A DNA stretch of 64,000 nucleotides from Thiotrichaceae bacterium (GTDB lineage: Bacteria; Pseudomonadota; Gammaproteobacteria; SZUA-140). Made by a program: the position numbers and the translations under genes. The notes beneath the pieces were generated by a model. That model saw only the letters and a program-made list of their open reading frames with translations. It searched no databases and had not been told where the DNA came from. Below are positions 17,535-25,102 of this stretch, piece after piece; the first letter of the stretch is position 1, and every line of letters begins with the position of its first letter. Location: contig NVTY02000024.1 in the NCBI GenBank assembly GCA_002401765.2, positions 1-64,000 of the forward strand, in the 5' to 3' direction.

Positions 17535-17947
17535 ATAATGATGTGACTCTTTCCCGGCACAATCCCATACACAACCGCTGTGCCTTTATTTAATTTCTGG
17601 GCGCACTGCTCACATGGCATTTCTTTATTTAATATCAGTCGATCCCATCCGATAACATCATCAAATACCCCCTTATTATCCACAGTAGGCTTACTCACTG
17701 CCCCTGCCTGAGATATAACGTCAACGGCTTGATTGTCTATATAATCCGTTAGAATATTTCTTATCAAAATAGAAACGGGAATACGAAGTTCCTCAGCTTT
17801 TAGGATGATCTTTTCACGGAGCTGCTTTGATACTCTCGCGCCAAGGTACTCTTGCTTCCTTTTAGTCGCAGCCACTAACGCCTGCTGCCGCATAGAGGTC
17901 GCACGCTCAGTTGCCATTGCCCGCATCTCATCACGCCTATTTTCCAT
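17498..17947 (-). CDS. Ribbon-helix-helix regulator with C-terminal zinc knuckle
   Basis: A 149-residue cytosolic protein. Residues about 34-70 (EYLGARVSKQLREKII, then LRIPVSILIRNILTDYID) look like a CopG/Arc-type ribbon-helix-helix DNA-binding unit. The C-terminus has a CEQC...CKKC pair suited to bind zinc. The start at 17947 has a strong GGAGG site; a longer frame to 17980 would begin inside the operator palindrome. It overlaps the start of the DUF1302-like gene and so leads the exporter operon. It probably represses its own operon through the adjacent palindrome. The two-domain combination is not one I recognise. Confidence 0.78.
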   Translation of the reverse strand: MENRRDEMRAMATERATSMRQQALVAATKRKQEYLGARVSKQLREKIILKAEELRIPVSILIRNILTDYIDNQAVDVISQAGAVSKPTVDNKGVFDDVIGWDRLILNKEMPCEQCAQKLNKGTAVVYGIVPGKSHIIICKKCKAIEEMG

Positions 17948-17971
17948 ACCCACCTCCAAGCCAATAATGAA

Positions 17972-18004
17972 GTATAACATTGTATAACATATCGTTATAC
18001 AATG
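17972..18004. promoter_or_regulatory. Operator palindrome ahead of the regulator/exporter operon
   Basis: CATTGTATAAC (17978-17988) and its exact complement GTTATACAATG (17994-18004) flank a 5-base spacer. A third half-site, GTATAAC, precedes it at 17972-17978, ten bases away, about one helical turn. The array lies 25-57 bases upstream of the regulator's start codon. Multiple 7-base half-sites at one-turn spacing suit a ribbon-helix-helix repressor. Autoregulation is inference. Confidence 0.7.
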
Positions 18005-18024
18005 TCAACTGGAGGATTTTCCAT

Positions 18025-18051
18025 AAAAAAGGCCATGCTATACATGGCCTT
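18025..18051 (-). terminator. Rho-independent terminator after the LolA-like pair
   Basis: AAGGCCATG (18029-18037) pairs exactly with CATGGCCTT (18043-18051) across a 5-base loop. On the minus strand the stem is followed by a run of six T. It ends the transcript of the two LolA-like genes and separates it from the regulator operon. Confidence 0.85.
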
Positions 18052-18076
18052 ACAGTGGAGTTTCACTAGAACAACG

Positions 18077-18985
18077 CTATCGTAGCTTTAAATCAAAACC
18101 AGACTTCATCGCTCTTTTCGAAAATTGACGCTTACTCAACCCCATATCGACCTTAACATCCGACATCTCAAATACTGATTCATGCTGCTCCTGCACATCA
18201 GTCACCACAACCCGCTGCCACATCCAGGCCCCATCCACCTTCTGCCAATCAAGTACCTGCTCTTTCAACAAAACACCCTTAATATCGTAATAAGCGATCT
18301 TCTTCACAAGGCAATCAGCCCAGCCAACATCACCCTTCTGAATCCAGAATAATCGCTTTGAGTATATTTCACCCTTTGTTACGCGAGGCGTACTCTCCAC
18401 TTTGTACAATGAAACACCACCAACAACCTCTTTCCCTATATAAAAATGTTCGTCCTCATCAATGTCACGATAACTAACATCCTGATATGTTAAATCCGAA
18501 TTCAAAAACCTATCACCGGGATCTCGTATCGTCACCCTACGAATTTTTCGTAAGACAGGCAAATAAATCCATTGTTCAGCCACTTTTTCCGATTCAGGCA
18601 TATACGTGGTCCGCATAAACGCCCCTCCTTTTGAATCCGGAGGAAACGTTGAAAACAACATCATTTTTTCAAGAACCTGCCCCTCACCGCCATAATCCTT
18701 CCAAAGCCGCAAGTAGACACTTTTCTTTTCATTCCCAGCAGAGTCTTTCAATACAACCGTGAATGTCGATGTCTGGTCTTTACCTGGGTATTTATACCCA
18801 CACTGAGCCATCAGCGACTGCCCCGTTAGCACTCCTGCCCCAGCCAGAGTTTCCGCTGCAACACTCCCTATTGGGGCAGCAATAAGTAGGGATAAAACCA
18901 GCCAAGATGAGCGCTTAATCGCCTTTCGGCCTAACAAAAAATACGCATGAAAACACAGGGAAACCGGCATAAGAAACTTCATCAC
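18077..18985 (-). CDS. LolA-like periplasmic protein (outer-membrane lipoprotein-sorting family), copy 2
   Basis: A 302-residue exported protein with a signal near residues 25-45 (LVLSLLIAAPIGSVAA). The mature part matches the PF17131-type LolA-like family: VAEQWIYLPVLRKIRRVTI, then DPGDRFLNSDLTYQDVSY and LFWIQKGD. These proteins have a half-barrel that cradles an acyl or other hydrophobic group and often sit beside RND exporters. It is a paralogue of the gene just upstream (similar throughout, same motifs) and overlaps it by ATGA (18982-18985), so the pair is translationally coupled. It may carry the exporter's substrate across the periplasm. Confidence 0.82.
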   Translation of the reverse strand: MMKFLMPVSLCFHAYFLLGRKAIKRSSWLVLSLLIAAPIGSVAAETLAGAGVLTGQSLMAQCGYKYPGKDQTSTFTVVLKDSAGNEKKSVYLRLWKDYGGEGQVLEKMMLFSTFPPDSKGGAFMRTTYMPESEKVAEQWIYLPVLRKIRRVTIRDPGDRFLNSDLTYQDVSYRDIDEDEHFYIGKEVVGGVSLYKVESTPRVTKGEIYSKRLFWIQKGDVGWADCLVKKIAYYDIKGVLLKEQVLDWQKVDGAWMWQRVVVTDVQEQHESVFEMSDVKVDMGLSKRQFSKRAMKSGFDLKLR

Positions 18986-19845
18986 TTATTATCCCTTTTA
19001 ACCAGCCCCCTCGGACCTACTCGTAAAGTTCTTGCTGAAAAGAACTCATCCTTCAAGCCAATATCAACATCAACATCACCAATAACAAATATTGACACAT
19101 TCCCTGAAATCATATTTCGGACGAGTACCCGATCCCAAACCCAGGCCCCATTTATTTGCTGCCACTTATTAAACTGGACCTTAGAAAGCGCCCCGTCTTT
19201 GGTAAAATAATCAATTCGTGCACTGACACAACTTTCCCAGCTCTCGCCCTTTAAATACCACTGAATACGCTTGCTATAATTACTCGGACCAACCGGCACA
19301 CTTTCAACTTGCAGGAATTCCATGTCTTGTACTGACTTTATGCCAAGGTATGTGTGACTATCATCAGACAGGGCGCGCTGCCCCACATCTGCATATGTTA
19401 AATCTGAGTTCAGGAAACTATCCCCAGGATCTCGAATAGACACTCGTCGTATCTTTTTTAGCAACGGCAGGTAGATCCATTGATCAGCCGTTTTTTTAGC
19501 CTCCGCAACATATGCAACCCGCATGAAGGCCGAGCCAACGGCATCTGGTGGATACTCTGTAAAAAGCAGCATTTTATCAAATACACCATCCAATCCAGCA
19601 TAAGCCTTCCAATAACGACGGTACACACTACGCTTCTCTGTTCTTTGCAGGCTATTTTGCAATATCACTGTCAGCCGCGAACGCTGATCATCACCAGCAT
19701 TCTTAATCCCACAAGAGGCGACAATACCTGCCCCCGTTAACACCTCATCAGCAGCCTGTGCCCCACTCACAAAGTAAGGAACAATCAGCCACATAAATAC
19801 CGTTGTACGAGAAAACATTTTTTTTATAAGCTTATTTCTCAACAT
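18982..19845 (-). CDS. LolA-like periplasmic protein (outer-membrane lipoprotein-sorting family), copy 1
   Basis: A 287-residue exported protein with a signal peptide ending near VSGAQAA (residue 32). It shares the block ADQWIYLPLLKKIRRVSI and DPGDSFLNSDLTYADVG with its downstream paralogue. It also keeps an equivalent early Cys (VASCGIKNAGDDQ versus MAQCGYKYPGKDQ) and a second Cys near SWESCV/GWADCL that could form a disulphide. It is preceded by the terminator of the secreted-protein gene, so it may be expressed partly by readthrough. Same inferred function as its partner: periplasmic carriage of a hydrophobic molecule. Confidence 0.82.
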   Translation of the reverse strand: MLRNKLIKKMFSRTTVFMWLIVPYFVSGAQAADEVLTGAGIVASCGIKNAGDDQRSRLTVILQNSLQRTEKRSVYRRYWKAYAGLDGVFDKMLLFTEYPPDAVGSAFMRVAYVAEAKKTADQWIYLPLLKKIRRVSIRDPGDSFLNSDLTYADVGQRALSDDSHTYLGIKSVQDMEFLQVESVPVGPSNYSKRIQWYLKGESWESCVSARIDYFTKDGALSKVQFNKWQQINGAWVWDRVLVRNMISGNVSIFVIGDVDVDIGLKDEFFSARTLRVGPRGLVKRDNK

Positions 19846-19903
19846 GCCCTATCAACACACCCTCAAAAAATAAAATGAATCAATAAAATACTCGACTATA
19901 AAA

Positions 19904-19931
19904 CAAAAAAGGGGCCAATGGCCCCTTTTTT
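19904..19931 (-). terminator. Strong terminator after the secreted-protein gene
   Basis: GGGGCC (19911-19916) pairs with GGCCCC (19920-19925) around a 3-base loop, flanked by A runs on the left and T runs on the right, so it can work on both strands. It lies between the secreted-protein gene stop (19965) and the LolA-like gene start (19845) on the minus strand. Confidence 0.9.
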
Positions 19932-19964
19932 ATCATTCTACACTAACCACTCATACAAACTAAC

Positions 19965-20963
19965 CTACAAAGTGGGCTCAGTCCCAAAAGTCGTATCCCA
20001 TGCAAATGGTGTACCCGGAGAAAATGCTGCGGTGCTAGTAGAAAAAGTACTAATGCCTTCACTTGCATCACTCAGGTTATCAACACTCTGGAAACCAAAA
20101 ACAGCACTTCCAGTGCCGCCTAGATTAACACGTTGCCCCAGCCAAGTAACCAGAACGTCATCGCCCGCAGACCAATCCACGGAGCCACCTGTTCCGGTAC
20201 CTGCAGAAGGTGCTCCAAGCTCAAGTGAACCAGCACTAGCCAGAAGACCGCCACTACGCTGACGAATCACAAAACGTTGAAAGTCATTACCGACTGAAGT
20301 TGCAGTAGGGTCGCTCATACCAACATCCTGCAACATATCCATATTTTTCCCTGTCTGTTCCCCAGCGGAATCAAGAGTAACGTCCAACGAAAATTTATTC
20401 ACAAAATCATCCGCAGTCTCTGTGGCACCAGTAGCACCAACTGCAGTCCCGGTATTACTATTATCTCTAAAATCCTGCGTAATCTGCAAATTAGCTGTTC
20501 CCGTAGGCTCACCAGCTATCGCCCAGCCAATTAACAGCTGAGTTGTGCTTTCAAAAAGATTCCCCGATGTGTCTGTAGGATTAAGAATCGTAGGGTCATC
20601 CCTCAATCTTTGCATACCCTTGATACCATTATTAGCACCCGACATCTCGATAAAGGTCATATCAGAAAAAGCAAGGCTTGACACATCTAATGCCGTACTC
20701 GCATTTGAACTCAAAGGATCAATAATGATTGTTTGAATAAAAGTTTCACCAGCCAGCGTAACTTCTTGCTGCAAAAAACCTTCACCCGTTACCAGAGGTA
20801 CACATACAGCTCCGGTAGAACAACCAGAAAGCGTACCTGTTGTACCTGCGTCTACTTGAATACCATCAAAACCCGGACCAGCTGCCATAGCACTACCAAT
20901 CGGCAACAATGCTGCTGTCGCCCCTACCAATGCCAAACCTCTTACTATATTTCGAATCTTCAT
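19965..20963 (-). CDS. Secreted protein, unknown family
   Basis: A 332-residue protein with a clear signal peptide (MKIRNIVRGLALVGATAALL, cleavage after AMA near residue 28). The mature part is rich in Gly, Thr, Ser and Asp with very few Lys, has one Cys pair (SGCSTGAVCVP) and reads as beta-strand. No membrane anchor, PEP-CTERM or other sorting tail is visible. An AGGGGG ribosome site lies six bases before the ATG, and a strong terminator follows, both suggesting high expression. Its place at the head of the LolA-like/RND region makes it a candidate substrate or surface partner of that system. No function can be assigned. Confidence 0.75.
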   Translation of the reverse strand: MKIRNIVRGLALVGATAALLPIGSAMAAGPGFDGIQVDAGTTGTLSGCSTGAVCVPLVTGEGFLQQEVTLAGETFIQTIIIDPLSSNASTALDVSSLAFSDMTFIEMSGANNGIKGMQRLRDDPTILNPTDTSGNLFESTTQLLIGWAIAGEPTGTANLQITQDFRDNSNTGTAVGATGATETADDFVNKFSLDVTLDSAGEQTGKNMDMLQDVGMSDPTATSVGNDFQRFVIRQRSGGLLASAGSLELGAPSAGTGTGGSVDWSAGDDVLVTWLGQRVNLGGTGSAVFGFQSVDNLSDASEGISTFSTSTAAFSPGTPFAWDTTFGTEPTL

Positions 20964-21059
20964 AAAACCCCCTGTTATTTGGAAGCAATTGTCTTATGTG
21001 AACGCAGGCCATTTCCTTCGACCCCATTATTCACAGTTAAAACGGACAAAAGCTTCCTT

Positions 21060-21305
21060 CTACATCCGCACATTTAAAAACGTTTCTAAAGTTACGTAAT
21101 TTATAGCAGCAGGCAAGTCACATGTCAAGCCCTGGTCCTTCAACTGATTGGCCGCAAAGTCCATAATCCCATTGATTTTTAACGAGAATAAATTACACGG
21201 GGGCACTATATTATTTTTAATACAATGACTCCTCACACACCTAATAATATCGACGCTCTTGCCTACAAACTTTAGGGCCGCCGTCCCTTGCAGCCCACAA
21301 ATCAA
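21060..21305 (-). CDS. Possible small protein downstream of the phosphatase gene
   Basis: An 81-residue frame that begins with TTG overlapping the phosphatase stop (TTGA at 21305-21302). It has four Cys residues and no recognisable domain. The overlap fits translational coupling, but the TTG start, lack of homology I can name and low-complexity neighbours make it doubtful. If it is not a gene, this stretch simply separates the phosphatase from the secreted-protein gene's promoter. Confidence 0.25.
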   Translation of the reverse strand: MICGLQGTAALKFVGKSVDIIRCVRSHCIKNNIVPPCNLFSLKINGIMDFAANQLKDQGLTCDLPAAINYVTLETFLNVRM

Positions 21306-21919
21306 ACCCTGTTCACATAAATGATATTATTTTGACGCCTACCATAATCGATAGCGGTCTGAGAGGCGTAGTCAATTCTAAGCTGACGATATCCCGCCAA
21401 CGGCATCTGCAAGGCATCGGCTATGGCTACGCGAATTGAGCCTACATGCGCAACCACCACTATCGTTTCACCGACGTGCATTGGCAAAATTGTATCGAGC
21501 CCGCCTTTCACCCTTGTTAGCAAATCAGAGATAGTCTCCCCACCTTCAGGCGAAAAATTCAAGGGATCGATTTTCCACGATACATAACCTTCAGGATACC
21601 TCTTTTCCACTTCATCAAAATAAAGCCCATCCCACACACCAAAGCGCCGCTCTAAAAAGGCATTATTGGTGACGATGGCAAGCCCATGCTGATCCGCAAT
21701 CGCCTTTGCGGTCATCTGCGTTCGCTGTGCCGGGCTGGCATAAATCGCATTAATAACAACATCAGACAAAGAGAGTGCAGCTACCTCGGCTTGCGCCAAG
21801 CCAGCCTGATTCAATCGAGGAGACTCAACAGCATCATCACAATAGAGTCTATCGAGAGGGAAGTCGGTCTCCCCATGCCGTATAAAAATTACTCGGGTAC
21901 TTTTTTCTTTCTCTCTCAT
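21302..21919 (-). CDS. Histidine phosphatase family protein (CobC/GpmB-like)
   Basis: A 205-residue phosphatase of the phosphoglycerate-mutase-like superfamily. The RHGE motif (VIFIRHGETDF, residues 10-20) carries the phosphate-accepting His. YASPAQRTQMTAKAIA near 60-75 and VVVAHVGSIRVAIADAL near 150-166 carry the second catalytic His and Arg. ERRFGVWDGLYFDEV is the usual acid loop. The family includes alpha-ribazole phosphatase CobC; no cobalamin genes are nearby, so the substrate is open. It lies 32 bases downstream of nikR on the same strand and is probably co-transcribed with it. Confidence 0.85.
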   Translation of the reverse strand: MREKEKSTRVIFIRHGETDFPLDRLYCDDAVESPRLNQAGLAQAEVAALSLSDVVINAIYASPAQRTQMTAKAIADQHGLAIVTNNAFLERRFGVWDGLYFDEVEKRYPEGYVSWKIDPLNFSPEGGETISDLLTRVKGGLDTILPMHVGETIVVVAHVGSIRVAIADALQMPLAGYRQLRIDYASQTAIDYGRRQNNIIYVNRV

Positions 21920-21951
21920 TATTGATGTTATTCGCGCTCAAGTAGTAATCG

Positions 21952-22413
21952 TTATGTCATTGGGTGACTATGCAAATGCGGCGCCCCATTGCCACCATGC
22001 CCTTCCTCTGTGATATCGACAGGAATCATCCCAAGCTTACCATGCCGCACACCACGTTCAGCCATAATTGTGCTCGCAAACTTGCGAACATCTTTCACCG
22101 ACCCTCGCATGACGGCAATTTCCAGGCAATTATCATGGTCAAGGTGAATATGGGTATTGGTAACATTCAATTCATGGTGATGATGATGAGCGCGCGTAAT
22201 GCGGCTCGATAGCTCCCATTCGTGATGATTGTAGACGTAGCTCAGCGTCGCTACACAGTGGCCATCCTCCCACTTCTTCAAGCGCTCACTTTCAAGGCGC
22301 TCACGAATAAGGTCCCGCATCGCTTCAGAGCGATTGGTATATCCATGACTCTTGATAAATTCATCGAATTGGCCGGCAAGTCCGGACTCAAGAGACATTG
22401 TGATTCGTTCCAT
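21952..22413 (-). CDS. nikR: NikR-type nickel-responsive regulator
   Basis: A 153-residue repressor with an N-terminal ribbon-helix-helix (MERITMSLESGLAGQFDEFI, GYTNRSEAMRDLIR) and an ACT-like metal-binding domain. The high-affinity nickel ligands of NikR fit His77, His88, His90 and Cys96 (THIHLDHDNCLE). In known systems NikR shuts off nickel uptake when nickel is plentiful. No nickel transporter, urease or hydrogenase gene is in this window, so the targets must lie elsewhere or be local. The extra His run (76-80) and His-rich C-terminus (GAPHLHSHPMT) could bind more metal. Confidence 0.92.
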   Translation of the reverse strand: MERITMSLESGLAGQFDEFIKSHGYTNRSEAMRDLIRERLESERLKKWEDGHCVATLSYVYNHHEWELSSRITRAHHHHHELNVTNTHIHLDHDNCLEIAVMRGSVKDVRKFASTIMAERGVRHGKLGMIPVDITEEGHGGNGAPHLHSHPMT

Positions 22414-22433
22414 CGCTCAACCCTCCATGGTTG

Positions 22434-22494
22434 TTATGACGCATTAAATATATCGACACATCCAGTACGATCATTAACTCAAAATTATGACGCA
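22434..22494. promoter_or_regulatory. Direct repeats in the nikR upstream region
   Basis: TTATGACGCA occurs at 22434-22443 and again at 22485-22494, 51 bases apart (about five helical turns), upstream of nikR. They could be paired regulator sites, possibly for NikR itself, although the classical NikR operator is an inverted repeat. A moderate suggestion only. Confidence 0.35.
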
Positions 22495-22554
22495 CACCAT
22501 CTCAATCGCCATAAAAACAATCAAATTTAACAATAACCCCTTAATAAATCAAAT

Positions 22555-22591
22555 AAAAAAGCCTAGGTGACCGTCTCACCCAGGCTTTTTT
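22555..22591 (-). terminator. Terminator of the moa operon
   Basis: AAAAAAGCCTAGGTGA (22555-22570) pairs with TCACCCAGGCTTTTTT (22576-22591), one mismatch, five-base loop. It lies 32 bases after the moaE stop on the minus strand and before the nikR promoter, and could function in both directions. Confidence 0.9.
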
Positions 22592-22622
22592 ATTAAGAAG
22601 ACTTAACGCCCCCAATAATAGA

Positions 22623-23093
22623 TCACGCCAATTTTTCTCGGCTTTCAGCAACGCCCGGGTCTTTTGAGTTGTGCTCAACCCAGATTTTTTTACCTTCAGT
22701 TGTCACTTCACACTTCCAAAAGGGCGCACGCTCTTTCAAATAGTTAATCACATAGCGGCAAGCATCAAACGCTGACGCACGATGAGCCGACCACACCGCA
22801 ACCAGTACAATGGGGTCCGCCGGGTACATATCACCCACACGGTGAACCACCAATACATCCATCACATCCCAGCCGTCCATCGCTTCCTGACAAACTGCCT
22901 CGATATGCTTCTCAGTCATTCCAGGATAGTGATCCAGGTTCATTGCAGTGACGTCTTCACCATCATTAAAGTCACGCATCGTACCCACAAAACTGACTAC
23001 GCCACCATGCTTCCCTGACACAAGCACTGTCTCCTCGTGATGCTTGATCTCTTTATATGGGTCAAGCGCGTCAAGCTGAACAACGACTTTCAT
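22623..23093 (-). CDS. moaE: Molybdopterin synthase catalytic subunit
   Basis: MoaE, 156 residues, inserts the two dithiolene sulphurs into cyclic pyranopterin phosphate, taking them from thiocarboxylated MoaD. Recognised by FVGTMRDFNDGEDV near residues 36-49, HYPGMTEKHIE near 56-66, the HRVGDMYPADPIVLVAVWSAHR block near 85-106, and ERAPFWKCEVTTEGKKIWVEH with the catalytic Lys near 119-139. It is the last gene of moaA-C-D-E, three bases after moaD, and followed by a strong terminator. Confidence 0.96.
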   Translation of the reverse strand: MKVVVQLDALDPYKEIKHHEETVLVSGKHGGVVSFVGTMRDFNDGEDVTAMNLDHYPGMTEKHIEAVCQEAMDGWDVMDVLVVHRVGDMYPADPIVLVAVWSAHRASAFDACRYVINYLKERAPFWKCEVTTEGKKIWVEHNSKDPGVAESREKLA

Positions 23094-23096
23094 CGT

Positions 23097-23330
23097 CTAG
23101 CCTCCCGTCACGGGTGGAAAAAAGGCCACTTCATCGCCATTTTTCAGCACCTGGCTCAAATCGGTATATTCCTTATTCACTGCAACCAGGATGTTACTCG
23201 GCATTGGTTCAGAAGAGAGCTGTCCCCAAACGTCAGCGACCGTCGCCTCGCCTTCTAGAGTTACTTTATCGCTGGTACGGCCCATATGCTCACGCAAACT
23301 AGCAAAAAATTTTACGTCGATATCCATCAC
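23097..23330 (-). CDS. moaD: Molybdopterin synthase sulphur-carrier subunit
   Basis: A 77-residue ubiquitin-fold protein that ends in the essential Gly-Gly (FFPPVTGG). The C-terminus is adenylated by MoeB and then thiocarboxylated to supply sulphur for MoaE. The N-terminus VKFFASLREHMGRTSDKVTLEG and NGDEVAFFPP are typical. The stop is three bases from moaE, consistent with one-to-one synthesis of the two subunits. Its activating enzyme MoeB is encoded about 3 kb away on the other strand. Confidence 0.95.
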   Translation of the reverse strand: MMDIDVKFFASLREHMGRTSDKVTLEGEATVADVWGQLSSEPMPSNILVAVNKEYTDLSQVLKNGDEVAFFPPVTGG

Positions 23331-23380
23331 TACTGCCTCTTAAACAAATAATCTATTCAAATCCAAAAACTGGATGCAAT

Positions 23381-23860
23381 TTAGCTACGACGCCACGAAC
23401 CCGATTTACCACCCGATTTCGAAAGCAGGCCAACATCAGAGATCATCATGCCGCGATCCACCGCTTTACACATGTCATAAATCGTCAAAAGCGCGACCTG
23501 CACCGCAGTCAACGTTTCCATCTCTACACCGGTGTTGCCTTTACAGCGCACAACCGCCTTACAATAAACCGCATTATTATCAGGCTCAGCTGTCAGCTCA
23601 ACATCCACAGAGGTAATCATAATCGGATGGCATAATGGCACGAGATCCGGCGTTTTCTTCGCGCCCATAATGCCAGCAACACGCGCAATCCCTAGTACGT
23701 CCCCTTTTTTGTGGTCACCCGCCATGATTTTCGCCAGCGTTGAAGGCTCCATAAAAATGCGCCCTTCAGCCACCCCCTCACGCACCGTAATATCCTTGTC
23801 ACCCACATCCACCATGTGCGCCTCGCCGGCAGCATTAAAATGCGTTAGTACATCACCCAT
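23381..23860 (-). CDS. moaC: Cyclic pyranopterin monophosphate synthase
   Basis: MoaC, 159 residues, converts the MoaA product into cyclic pyranopterin monophosphate. It begins [25 protein letters not shown] and has [21 protein letters not shown] near 66-86 and the [33 protein letters not shown]-like block, whose core residues are here as [17 protein letters not shown]. The ATG at 23860 with an AGAGA site is chosen; a longer frame to 23923 would overlap moaA and adds a non-conserved leader. The C-terminus ([10 protein letters not shown]) is as in relatives. Confidence 0.95.
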   Translation of the reverse strand: MGDVLTHFNAAGEAHMVDVGDKDITVREGVAEGRIFMEPSTLAKIMAGDHKKGDVLGIARVAGIMGAKKTPDLVPLCHPIMITSVDVELTAEPDNNAVYCKAVVRCKGNTGVEMETLTAVQVALLTIYDMCKAVDRGMMISDVGLLSKSGGKSGSWRRS

Positions 23861-23919
23861 AATTAATTCTCTCTGAAAAATATTGATTAATATATCAAAA
23901 TAAGGAGCGGTGAAAAGTA

Positions 23920-25026
23920 TCAACCGCCAATCTGCGTCATGCTGGTACGACCTTTGCCAATATCAGCGACATTGATCCTCTTCTCTGTAGACTTTTTCTT
24001 AGCTTCAAAACCATCACGATGCTTCTCATCAAATGCCTTACGAAAAACGCCAATAATGTCCTCTTCGCTGCAGCCATCCTTACGCAATAACGCCTTCAAA
24101 TCAAATTCATCATCGGAATAGAGGCAATTGCGAATTTGCCCATCAGAAGTCACCCGAATACGAGAACAGTTACCACACAGACTTCGCGTAAATGCTGGAA
24201 TAACCGCGATTTTACCCTCATAGCCTGGCGCCTGAAAAATATGATGCTCGGTACGAGTACCAGAAGCGGTTTTAATGCCGGGATAAAATGCCTCAATCTG
24301 TTCAACTAGATTTGCGGCGCTCGCAAAGTGCTCTCCCGTCTCCCACATCTGATGCGCATCAAATGGCATAAATTCGATAAAACGCACGGTGACTCGCTGA
24401 TCTTGGGTCATCTCACAAAAATCATGCAACTCATCTTCATTAAAACCACGCATTAATACAACGTTGACCTTAACGGTCTTAAAGCCGACATCCAGCGCGC
24501 ACTGGATACTCTCCAGTACTTTATCCAATCCAGGACGGCGCGTAATGCGCTCAAATTTCTCTTCATCCAAAGAATCAAGACTAATATTAACACCCGTCAA
24601 ACCAGCCTTTAAGAGATCCTCTGCATACTTGGGAAATAGCAGCCCGTTGGTGGTTAGGTGCACAGCCTTCACGCCCGGTGTATTCGCAGTATTCGCCACA
24701 ATTTCGACAATATCTTTACGCACCAACGGCTCACCACCCGTAAAACGAACCTTACGAACACCCATTTTGGCGAGTGTCTCAACCGTGCGCTGGATCTCTG
24801 GCCCTGTTAACACCGCATTTTGGTCGGGGAAATCGACACCCTCTTCTGGCATACAATAAGTACAACGCAGATTACACTTCTCTGTTACCGCAATTCTGAC
24901 GTAATCAAAGACACGACCAAAACGGTCTTCTAAAGGGGGCAATACTGAGGTGGCGGAAGCCGTTGAAGCGACATCCGATGAGGATTCACTATGTGATTTT
25001 TTACGGTGTAACGATTTATCCAACAC
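23920..25026 (-). CDS. moaA: GTP 3',8-cyclase (radical SAM)
   Basis: MoaA starts molybdenum-cofactor synthesis from GTP. The radical-SAM cluster motif is CNLRCTYC; the second, C-terminal cluster uses [30 protein letters not shown] binds SAM, and the C-terminal Gly-Gly (TSMTQIGG) is required in the family. The start chosen is GTG at 25026 with GGGGAG nine bases upstream; a GTG at 25053 has no ribosome site. Even so, it has a Ser-rich leader of about 35 residues before the conserved [11 protein letters not shown], longer than usual. First gene of the moa operon, with an IscR-like palindrome upstream. Confidence 0.95.
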   Translation of the reverse strand: MLDKSLHRKKSHSESSSDVASTASATSVLPPLEDRFGRVFDYVRIAVTEKCNLRCTYCMPEEGVDFPDQNAVLTGPEIQRTVETLAKMGVRKVRFTGGEPLVRKDIVEIVANTANTPGVKAVHLTTNGLLFPKYAEDLLKAGLTGVNISLDSLDEEKFERITRRPGLDKVLESIQCALDVGFKTVKVNVVLMRGFNEDELHDFCEMTQDQRVTVRFIEFMPFDAHQMWETGEHFASAANLVEQIEAFYPGIKTASGTRTEHHIFQAPGYEGKIAVIPAFTRSLCGNCSRIRVTSDGQIRNCLYSDDEFDLKALLRKDGCSEEDIIGVFRKAFDEKHRDGFEAKKKSTEKRINVADIGKGRTSMTQIGG

Positions 25027-25081
25027 GTCAATATTCTCCCCAAATGCTACCACTGCTGCTGCTGAACATACAGACCAATTA

Positions 25082-25102
25082 ATCCGACCATTCTAGTCGG
25101 AT
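25082..25102. promoter_or_regulatory. IscR type 1-like palindrome upstream of moaA
   Basis: ATCCGAC (25082-25088) and GTCGGAT (25096-25102) form a perfect inverted repeat with a 7-base spacer. The core GACCATTCTAGTC fits the published E. coli IscR type 1 core GACTRWWWYAGTC with two differences, and the flanking CC/GG also fit. A candidate -10 box TAGAAT (complement of 25090-25095) lies inside the palindrome, so binding would block the promoter. MoaA needs two iron-sulphur clusters, so control by cluster status is sensible. Inference from motif only. Confidence 0.5.

Noticed and set aside
13520-20963. Equating the RND locus with the bacterial sterol transport system BstABC
   Set aside because: The periplasmic and outer-membrane parts here (LolA-like, DUF1302-like, TPR-barrel) differ from the BstB and BstC descriptions I know.
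19965-20963. PEP-CTERM or similar sorting signal on the secreted protein
   Set aside because: The C-terminus has no Pro-Glu-Pro motif, hydrophobic helix or basic tail.
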